64,000 bases of DNA from Micromonospora costi (GTDB lineage Bacteria > Actinomycetota > Actinomycetes > Mycobacteriales > Micromonosporaceae): NCBI RefSeq assembly GCF_003626655.1, contig NZ_RBAN01000001.1:2232001-2296000 (forward strand), written 5' to 3'. Below, in pieces: positions 58,178 through 64,000 of the stretch (positions are counted from its first letter, which is position 1; each line of letters starts with the position of its first letter). The notes beneath the pieces were generated by a model that saw only the letters and a list, made by a program, of their open reading frames with translations, was not told the origin of the DNA and searched no databases. Made by a program: the position numbers and the translations under genes.

Positions 58178-59557
58178 TCAGCCCTCGGCGGCGAGGAGCT
58201 GGTTGACCTTGTCCTCGGCCGTCTTGAGGAGCGCGTCGATGTTCGAGTTCGGGTTGGTGAGCACACCCGACATCGCGGCGTCGAGCACCGCGTAGATCGC
58301 CTGCGCGTTGCGCGGCTCACCCTTGATCGGGATCGGGTTCGCCTCGAAGAGCGCGAAGTTCGCGGTGTCGACGTTCGCGTTCGCCTTGCGCAGCTCCAGC
58401 TCCTGCTTCTGCGCCTCGCTGCCGTTGGCGAAGAGCAGCGGCTGGGGCAGACCCACCGGGTAGTTCTGCGGCTTGGCCCGGACGTAGTCGAACTGGCCCT
58501 TGCCCGGCGTCAGCTTCTGGTACGCGACCCACTTCAGGCCGGCCTTGACCTGCTCCGGCGTGAGGCCCTTCTTGAAGAAGTAGCCCTCGCCACCGCCGAG
58601 CGTGCCCTTCGCCGGGCCGTCCTGGCCGGGCAGCGGGCCCATCGCCCAGTCCTGGAACTTGCCCTGGAACTGGCTGACGATCGCCTGGGTGGTGTCCGGC
58701 GCGCCGATGAACATGCCGACCTTGCCGGCGGCGGCGTTGGTCAGCAGGTCGCCCCACTGCAGGAGCTGCCGGCTGCCCATGCTGTTGTCGCCGTACCGCA
58801 TGTCCTTGAGGTTCTGGAGGACCTGCTTGCCCATCGGGTTGTTGAAGTCGGCCTTCTTGCCGTCCGGCGTGAGCACCTGGCCGCCCTGGGAGTAGAGCAG
58901 CGAGGTGAAGTGCCAGCCACCGGTGTTGCCCGCGCTGTACTCCGCGTAGCCGGCGATGCCGTTGCCCAGCGCGGAGATCTTCTTGGCGGCCTCCCGGACC
59001 TCGGGCCACGTCTTCGGCGGGTTGTTCACGTCGAGCCCGGCCTGCTGGAACAGGACCTTGTTGTAGACGAGGCCCATCGAGTAGTTCTTCACCGGCACCG
59101 CGTAGAGCTTGCCGTTGTCGGTGAAGACCTCCTTGAGCGCCGGGTCGACGCTGTCCCAGGTCGGGATGCTGTCCTTGTTGGCGTACCCGCTGATGTCCAT
59201 CGCCTGACCGGAGTCGAGCACCTGCTGGAGATCGGTCATGTACCCGTAGAAGACGTCGGTCATCGTGCCGCCGGAGAGGCGGGCCGTGAAGTCCGGCGGG
59301 TTGTTGCACTGCTCACCGACGCTGACGCTCTTGATGGTGATGTCGGGGTTCTGCTTCTGGAACTCGACGACGTCGGCGTTCCAGTTCTGCAGCAGCTCCT
59401 TCTGCGCGCCGACCGGCTGGCAGTCGACCGTGATGGTGACCTTGCCGCCGGCGTTCGCGTCGTCGTCGTCACTCTTCGTGGAGCATGCCGTGAGGCTCAG
59501 CCCCAGGCCGGCCACGAGCGCTAGCGCCGCAGCCTTCCGGTACTGCGGTACGGACAT
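58178..59557 (-). CDS. Sugar-binding lipoprotein of ABC transporter (family 1 SBP)
   Basis: A 459-residue protein. The signal ends LSLTACSTKSD, lipid Cys near residue 25. The sequence then shows the extracellular solute-binding family 1 pattern: KVTITVDCQPVGAQKELLQN, PDITIKSVSVGEQCNNPPDF, VFYGYMTDLQQVLDSG, GKLYAVPVKNYSMGLVYNKV, PKTWPEVREAAKKI and GGGEGYFFKKGLTPEQ. Two Cys (in DCQPV and EQCNN) may form a disulfide. It captures the oligosaccharide outside the membrane for the two permeases. It is the first gene after the LacI-controlled promoter region. Confidence 0.94.
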   Translation of the reverse strand: MSVPQYRKAAALALVAGLGLSLTACSTKSDDDDANAGGKVTITVDCQPVGAQKELLQNWNADVVEFQKQNPDITIKSVSVGEQCNNPPDFTARLSGGTMTDVFYGYMTDLQQVLDSGQAMDISGYANKDSIPTWDSVDPALKEVFTDNGKLYAVPVKNYSMGLVYNKVLFQQAGLDVNNPPKTWPEVREAAKKISALGNGIAGYAEYSAGNTGGWHFTSLLYSQGGQVLTPDGKKADFNNPMGKQVLQNLKDMRYGDNSMGSRQLLQWGDLLTNAAAGKVGMFIGAPDTTQAIVSQFQGKFQDWAMGPLPGQDGPAKGTLGGGEGYFFKKGLTPEQVKAGLKWVAYQKLTPGKGQFDYVRAKPQNYPVGLPQPLLFANGSEAQKQELELRKANANVDTANFALFEANPIPIKGEPRNAQAIYAVLDAAMSGVLTNPNSNIDALLKTAEDKVNQLLAAEG

Positions 59558-60102
59558 CTGTCCATCCCTTCGGGAACGGGTGTCTCCATGACCTTCGCTG
59601 ACCTGCGGTGAACGTCACCGCGACGATGCCCTGCTACGTGATCTGAATTCGCTGTACGACCTGACCCCGAGTAGTTGCGTCGGGGCCCGGTGTGAGTGGA
59701 GTCACTGTAACGAGGCGTACTCATTTCAGCAAGGTAGCGATCCGGTTTTGAAAGGACGCGACTTTGTAACGAGAAATATTGACAGGATCTTGGAATCCGC
59801 CCGAGTTGTGGCTTCTCGCCGCTTTTGCCGGTACCCCGGCTCCACAGCGGACGCGCCGCCCACTCCATCGGCTGACGTCGATCAGCGAGGGCGGGGGTTC
59901 ACCCGCGGTGGTACGGCAGGGAACGGCCGCCCCGCCGACCGGCATCCACGGAAACGGCCGCCGACCGCGGGAGGCGGTCGACGGCCGGAGCGTCGTCAAC
60001 GGCGGCCACGGTGGACGGTGGCCGGATGGAACGGAGGTCAGCTACGGACCCGTGGCGGGGCTCGACGGCGACGGGGTGACCGAGTCGCGCCGGCCCGGCG
60101 GG
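59558..60102. other. 545-bp intergenic region between binding-protein and LacI genes
   Basis: No gene is supported. The part nearest the binding-protein gene carries the promoter and repeated 9-mers described separately and is markedly AT-richer at 59705-59790. The rest (59800-60100) is GC-rich with no clear frame bias. Confidence 0.55.
59704..59732 (-). promoter_or_regulatory. Predicted promoter of the sugar-uptake operon
   Basis: On the minus strand, TTGCTG (59727-59732) and TACAGT (59704-59709) are separated by 17 bases, a good sigma-70-type arrangement. The expected start is near 59697, leaving a leader of about 140 bases. The 9-mer CTCGTTACA overlaps the -10 element (59706-59714) and recurs at 59765-59773, suggesting an operator pair. 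Confidence 0.55.
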
Positions 60103-61104
60103 TCAGCGACCGGGAGCGGGCGCGGTGGAGCCGCGTACCACGAGTTCGGGCTCGAACAGCAGCTCGTCGTGCAGGACGCCGGCCCCCTCGATCTGGGTGA
60201 CCAGCAGATCCACGGCGGCCTGTCCCATCATCTCGATCGGCTGCCGCACGGTGGTCAGCGGCGGGTCGGTGCAGGTCATGAACGCGGAGTCGTCGTAGCC
60301 CACCACCGACACGTCCGTCGGCACGGCGCGGCCCAGCCGCCGGGCGGCCCGGATGGTGCCCAGCGCCAGCACGTCGCTGGCGCAGATGATGCCGGTCACG
60401 CCCCGCTCGACCAGCTTGGTCGCGGCGACCCGCGCACCCTCCATGGAGAAGCTGGAACGCTCGACGTACTCCGTGTCCTCACCCCACCCCGCAGCCTGGA
60501 CCATCGCGTCCAGTTTGCGCCGGGACGGCACGTGGCCCTCGGGGCCGAGCACCATCCCGATCCGCTCGTGGCCGAGCGAGCGCAGGTGCCCGTACGCCTG
60601 CTCGACCGCCACCGCGTCGTCGGTCGACACCCGGGGGAAGCCCAGCTCGTCCACACCCGCATTGACCAGCACGACCGGCAGGCCCCGGTCGGTCAGCCGG
60701 CGGTAGTGGTCGTGCCGCGCGTCGGCGAGCGCGTACGAACCGCCGGCGAAGATCACCCCGGAGACCTGGTGGTCGAGGAGCATCTCGACGTAGTCCATCT
60801 CGGAGACGCCGCCGATGGTGCGGGCGCACAGGGCCGGCGTGAAGCCGCGCTGGGCGAGGGACCCGGTGACCACCTCGGCGAGCGCCGGGAAGATCGGGTT
60901 CTGCAGCTCGGGCAGCACCAGGCCGACCAGCCGGGCGCGCTCGCCGCGCAGCTTGGTGGGCCGCTCGTAGCCGAGCACGTCCAGCGCGGTCAGCACGGCC
61001 GTCCGGGTCGCCTCGGAGACACCGTCGCGGCCGTTGAGCACTCGGCTGACGGTGGCCTCGCTGACGCCCGCCTTCCTGGCGACTTCGGTCAACCGTTTCG
61101 TCAC
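60103..61104 (-). CDS. LacI family transcriptional regulator
   Basis: A 333-residue protein with a GTG start. The helix-turn-helix is RLTEVARKAGVSEATVSRVL, followed by the hinge helix with ALDVLGYERP. The periplasmic-binding-like effector domain has VGLVLPELQNPIFPALAEVV, GVIFAGGSYALAD, GLPVVLVNAGVDELGFPRVS, GVTGIICASDVLALGTIRAA and VPTDVSVVGYDDSAFMTCTD. All elements of a functional sugar-responsive repressor are present. It lies immediately upstream of the sugar-uptake operon and probably represses it and the glycanases until an imported oligosaccharide binds. Confidence 0.94.
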   Translation of the reverse strand: MTKRLTEVARKAGVSEATVSRVLNGRDGVSEATRTAVLTALDVLGYERPTKLRGERARLVGLVLPELQNPIFPALAEVVTGSLAQRGFTPALCARTIGGVSEMDYVEMLLDHQVSGVIFAGGSYALADARHDHYRRLTDRGLPVVLVNAGVDELGFPRVSTDDAVAVEQAYGHLRSLGHERIGMVLGPEGHVPSRRKLDAMVQAAGWGEDTEYVERSSFSMEGARVAATKLVERGVTGIICASDVLALGTIRAARRLGRAVPTDVSVVGYDDSAFMTCTDPPLTTVRQPIEMMGQAAVDLLVTQIEGAGVLHDELLFEPELVVRGSTAPAPGR

Positions 61105-61171
61105 GGCCGCAATCCTATGTCAGTTGACTGCAAGAATTGAACAGCGGTATGCCGCCGGACGTCAGCGCCCG

Positions 61172-62656
61172 TCAGATCGACCGGAGGTTGCGCAGCGCGT
61201 CCTCGATGGCCCGGTGGAACGTCGGGTACGCGTAGATCATGTGCCGCAGCTGGCTCAGCGGCACCGCGGCGTGCACGGCGACGACCAGGCCGGACAGCAC
61301 CTCGCCACCGGCCGGCCCCGCCGAGGTCGCCCCGATCAGCACCCCCTGGTCGGCGTCCGCGACCAGCTTGATGAAGCCCTCGTCGCCGACCCCGTGGATC
61401 CAGCCCCGCGTCGAGCTGCCCAGCTTCGTGAAGCCCACCTGCACGTTGATCCCGCGGTCCCGGGCCTGCTGCTCGGTGAGGCCGACCGCCCCGACCTCCG
61501 GGTCGGTGAAGGTGACCCGGGGCAGCGCCCGGTAGTCGGCGCGCGGCACCGTGCCGGCGGACCCGCTCGACCCGCTGGCGCCGAGACGGCTGGCCGCGCC
61601 CATGGCGCCGCCGACGACGCTCGCGGTGCCGCTCGGGTCCGCGCCGGCCCGCGCGTGCCGGGCCCGGTCCAGGATGTCGGCGATCACGATGGCCGCCTGG
61701 TACATCGCGATGTGGGTGAACGCGCCCTCGCCGGTCACGTCGCCGACCGCCCAGATGTCGTCGGCCACGTGCATCCGATCGTCCACCGGCAGGAAGCGCC
61801 GGGTCGCGTCGATTCCCACCGTGTCGAGGCCCAGCTCGTCCAGGTGGGCCCGGCGACCGGTCACCACCAGCAGCCGCTCCGCCGTGAACTCGGAGCCGCC
61901 GGCACGTACCGTGAACGCCCGGCCGTCGTGGTCGACCCGCTCCGCGCGTACCCCGGTGTGGATCTCCACCCCGTCCGCGCGCAGCGCGGCGGCGGCCACC
62001 TCGGACGCCTCCGGCTCCTCGACGGCCAACACCCGGTCGAGCGCCTCCAGCACGGTGACCCGGACGCCGAACCGGGCGAACACCTGCGACAGCTCCAGAC
62101 CGATCGCACCGCCACCCAGCACCAGCAGCGAGTCGGGCAGTTCCTCGACCTCGATCGCCTGGTGGTTCGTCCAGTACGGCGTGTCGGCCAGACCCTCGAT
62201 CGGCGGCACCGACGGCCGGGTACCGGTGCCCAGCACGACGCCGTACCGGGCCTCGAACACCTGGTCGCCGACCCGTACCCGGCCGGGGCCCTCGAACCGG
62301 CCGCTGCCCCGGACGAACCGGCCGCCGCGCCCGGTGAACCGCTCGACCGCCACGCGGTCGTCCCAGGTGTCGGTGGCCTCCTCGCGGATCCGCTTGGCCA
62401 CCGGGGCCCAGTCGGGCTGGACCTGGGCGGTGCCGGCGAGGCCGTTGACGCGGCGCGCCTCGGCGAGGGCGTTCGCGGCCCTGATCATCATCTTGCTCGG
62501 GATGCAGCCCCAGTAGGGGCACTCCCCTCCGACCAGGTCCCGCTCGATCCCGACGACGCTGAGGCCGGCCTCGGCGAGCCGCCCGGCCACCTCCTCGCCG
62601 CCGACGCCGAGCCCGACCACCACCACGTCCACCTGCTCCGGCTCCGCCACCCGCAC
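61172..62656 (-). CDS. FAD-dependent pyridine nucleotide-disulfide oxidoreductase
   Basis: A 494-residue protein. The N-terminal FAD motif is VVVGLGVGGEEVAGRLAEAG. The redox pair is ECPYWGCIPSK with Cys46 and Cys51. The NAD(P) site is LLVLGGGAIGLELSQVFARF near 175. The second FAD contact is DDIWAVGDVTGEGAFTHIAM near 300. The C-terminal dimer domain ends YAYPTFHRAIEDALRNL with the His-Glu pair that acts as base. A Gly/Ser/Ala-rich insert of about 45 residues (about 330-375) follows the second FAD site. Relatives include mercuric reductase and dihydrolipoamide dehydrogenase-like proteins. The physiological substrate is unknown. Confidence 0.93.
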   Translation of the reverse strand: MRVAEPEQVDVVVVGLGVGGEEVAGRLAEAGLSVVGIERDLVGGECPYWGCIPSKMMIRAANALAEARRVNGLAGTAQVQPDWAPVAKRIREEATDTWDDRVAVERFTGRGGRFVRGSGRFEGPGRVRVGDQVFEARYGVVLGTGTRPSVPPIEGLADTPYWTNHQAIEVEELPDSLLVLGGGAIGLELSQVFARFGVRVTVLEALDRVLAVEEPEASEVAAAALRADGVEIHTGVRAERVDHDGRAFTVRAGGSEFTAERLLVVTGRRAHLDELGLDTVGIDATRRFLPVDDRMHVADDIWAVGDVTGEGAFTHIAMYQAAIVIADILDRARHARAGADPSGTASVVGGAMGAASRLGASGSSGSAGTVPRADYRALPRVTFTDPEVGAVGLTEQQARDRGINVQVGFTKLGSSTRGWIHGVGDEGFIKLVADADQGVLIGATSAGPAGGEVLSGLVVAVHAAVPLSQLRHMIYAYPTFHRAIEDALRNLRSI

Positions 62657-62715
62657 AGCATCCCCCAGTCCGGGCCGACCCGGCCACAGGGGGCCGGAAA
62701 GTCCCGCCCCCCACC

Positions 62716-62776
62716 GTTGATCATGAAGTTATTGCCCGGGAACACGGCGTGTCGCGACAACAACTTCATGATCAAC
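62716..62776. repeat. 61-bp palindromic repeat element, copy 2
   Basis: Same length, same arms (GTTGATCATGAAGTTATTGC ... CAACTTCATGATCAAC) and the same central CGGCGTGTCGC as copy 1 at 11117-11177, with about 8 differences. This copy is between divergent genes (flavoprotein at 62656, beta-lactamase-fold protein at 62832), so it is not simply a terminator. Confidence 0.85.
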
Positions 62777-62831
62777 GCGGTGGGCGCGGCCGCGCGGTCG
62801 CGCGAGCCACGCGTGGGCCTACCGTGTTCGG

Positions 62832-63899
62832 ATGCACGACGCACGGTTCGCGCCCGTCCACGACTGCTTCCGCGATCTGCTCGCCGACGGCCGGGAGACC
62901 GGCGCGGGCCTGGCGATCTGGTACGACGGCCGGCCCGTGGTCGACATCGTCGGCGGCGAGCGGTCACCGGGGCGACAGTGGCTGCCGGACACGCTGGTGA
63001 ACGTCTACTCGGTCGGCAAACCGGTGGCCGCGCTCTGCCTGCTCACGCTCGTCGACCGCGGTCGGCTCGACCTCGACGACCCGGTCGCCCGCCACTGGCC
63101 CGGCTTCCGCGCGCCGGCCACCGTCCGGCAGGTGCTCGCGCACACGGCGGGCCTCCCGGCCTTCCCCGTCCCCCGGCCGGCCGACGCGGTCGCCGACTGG
63201 GACCTGCTCTGCGCCGACCTCGCCGCCGCCGAGCCGGAGTGGCCGCCCGGGTCCGCGGCGGCCGAGCACGCCTGGACGTACGGGCACCTGGTCGGCGAGC
63301 TGGTGCGGCGGGTGGACGGCCGGCCGCTGGGCCGGTTCCTGGCCGAGGAGATCGCCGGCCCGTGGAGGCTCGACCTCGGCTTCGGCCTGGCCGAGGCGGA
63401 CCAGCGGCGCTGCGCCGACCTGTCGTACGGCGACCCGGACTGGCCCGTCCGGGCACCCGGCGAGCCGGGGTCGCTGCGCTTCCGGGCGATGACCAACCCG
63501 GCGGGCGGGCTCGACCTCGCGGTGCTCAACAGCGCGCTCTGGCGCGGCGCGGAGGTGCCCGCGGTCAACCTGCACGCCACGGCGACCGGGCTGGCCCGGT
63601 TGTACGCGGGACTGCTCGCCGGCGGCGTCCTCGACGACGTCCGGCTGTTCGACCCCGACCTGGTGGCCGAGGCCACCCGCGCCCAGTACGACGGCGACGA
63701 CCTGCTGCTGGGCCGGCGGGTCCAGTGGACGTTGGGCATGCAGCGGGAGGACGACGGCAGCTGGGGCATGGGCGGGCTGGGCGGCAGCTGCGGGTGGGCG
63801 GACCCGGTGCGCGGGTACGCCTTCGCCTACGTCACCGCCCGGCTCGCCGAGTTCGACCGGGTCGAGGCGCTGGTGGACGCCCTGCACGGCTGCCTCTGA
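62832..63899 (+). CDS. Serine hydrolase of the beta-lactamase/DD-peptidase (class C) fold
   Basis: A 355-residue protein without signal peptide. The nucleophile motif is YSVGKP, with Ser60 and Lys63 (S-x-x-K). The Tyr motif is WTYGHL with Tyr150. The third motif, usually H/K-x-G near the end, is WGMGGLGGSCGWADP, with Met in the usual His place. Members of this family include esterases, D-aminopeptidases and class C enzymes; without the signal peptide it is most likely an intracellular esterase or peptidase, not a drug-resistance lactamase. The open frame ends at 63899. Confidence 0.88.
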   Translation: MHDARFAPVHDCFRDLLADGRETGAGLAIWYDGRPVVDIVGGERSPGRQWLPDTLVNVYSVGKPVAALCLLTLVDRGRLDLDDPVARHWPGFRAPATVRQVLAHTAGLPAFPVPRPADAVADWDLLCADLAAAEPEWPPGSAAAEHAWTYGHLVGELVRRVDGRPLGRFLAEEIAGPWRLDLGFGLAEADQRRCADLSYGDPDWPVRAPGEPGSLRFRAMTNPAGGLDLAVLNSALWRGAEVPAVNLHATATGLARLYAGLLAGGVLDDVRLFDPDLVAEATRAQYDGDDLLLGRRVQWTLGMQREDDGSWGMGGLGGSCGWADPVRGYAFAYVTARLAEFDRVEALVDALHGCL

Positions 63900-63912
63900 C
63901 GCGGGCGGGCCG

Positions 63913-64000
63913 TCAGGTCGCGGCCGGCCCGGGAACGACGACGGGCGTGCCGGTGGGAGCGAGCAGGGCGCGGGCCGCCACGGAGAGCCGCCGCCGCTGC
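63913..64000 (-). CDS. C-terminal end of a cut-off minus-strand gene
   Basis: A minus-strand frame is open from the right edge to a TGA at 63913-63915. The 28 visible residues end in LLAPTGTPVVVPGPAAT, with strong third-position GC. It is too short to identify, and the rest of the gene is outside the window. Confidence 0.4.
   Translation of the reverse strand, partial: QRRRLSVAARALLAPTGTPVVVPGPAAT

Noticed and set aside
59779..59784. A TTGACA box reading rightwards upstream of the LacI gene region
   Set aside because: No good -10 element follows at 16-18 bp and there is no plus-strand gene for it to serve.
1..64000. CRISPR arrays, rRNA genes, prophage and large biosynthetic gene clusters
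   Set aside because: No regularly spaced repeats, no rRNA-like stretches, no phage structural genes and no PKS or NRPS domains were seen.

Overview
The window is very GC-rich, with strong G/C preference at third codon positions, many GTG and some TTG starts, and stop/start overlaps (ATGA, GTGA) inside operons. Gene content (Eis-type acetyltransferase, actinobacterial Tad pilus cluster, FadR- and LacI-type regulators, secreted multi-domain glycanases) points to a filamentous actinomycete, most likely a Micromonospora-like member of the Micromonosporaceae. The genus is inference; no rRNA or marker gene is present.

Layout. 1-11000 holds regulator-transporter pairs and housekeeping genes: an MFS carrier (cut by the left edge) divergent from a FadR-type regulator, MscL, two small proteins, BenE-like transporter divergent from an XRE-cupin regulator, a short LuxR-type ATPase regulator, PP2C phosphatase, Eis-like acetyltransferase, a ZIP metal transporter with an apparent C-terminal frameshift, and a beta-helix lipoprotein. 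11100-16600 has an epimerase, tRNA-Lys(TTT) and, beside the tRNA, a patchy islet with an aminoglycoside-phosphotransferase-like gene, a decayed IS5-type transposase tail, a lipoprotein and a GNAT enzyme. 16600-29800 is mostly cell-surface: a SdrD_B/DUF11-type secreted protein, a PadR-ABC-FtsX operon, a BMP-like lipoprotein, HupE, a secreted phosphatase whose C-terminus looks like a WxL surface-binding domain followed by its expected DUF916 partner, then a secreted carboxylesterase divergent from a TetR regulator. 29800-34000 has a GH65 phosphorylase, a PAP2 phosphatase and an ArsR-AHSA1 pair.

34000-44750 is a Tad/Flp-type pilus locus: prepilin peptidase on the minus strand, then a compact plus-strand operon (lipoprotein, secreted PKD-like protein, CpaB, CpaE, CpaF, TadB, TadC, small pilin candidate, two TadE-like and one TadG-like protein, LysM protein). 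A Rieske-DUF2231 protein and a crotonase with both usual catalytic Glu positions changed follow.

47000-61100 reads as one catabolic locus, all on the minus strand: LacI regulator, sugar-binding lipoprotein, two permeases, a cytoplasmic GH13 alpha-glucosidase and two large secreted GH87-like (alpha-1,3-glucanase/mycodextranase) proteins with discoidin, FN3, CARDB and CBM-like modules. The simple model is extracellular cleavage of an alpha-1,3-glucan (fungal wall or bacterial mutan), import of oligosaccharides, and cytoplasmic hydrolysis under LacI control. The window ends with a flavoprotein disulfide reductase, a serine-hydrolase of the beta-lactamase fold, and a cut-off reading frame.

Non-coding structure worth attention: two copies of a 61-bp palindromic element (11117 and 62716), a 253-bp nested inverted-repeat element (3463-3715), several perfect bidirectional terminator hairpins, and candidate operators at regulator promoters.
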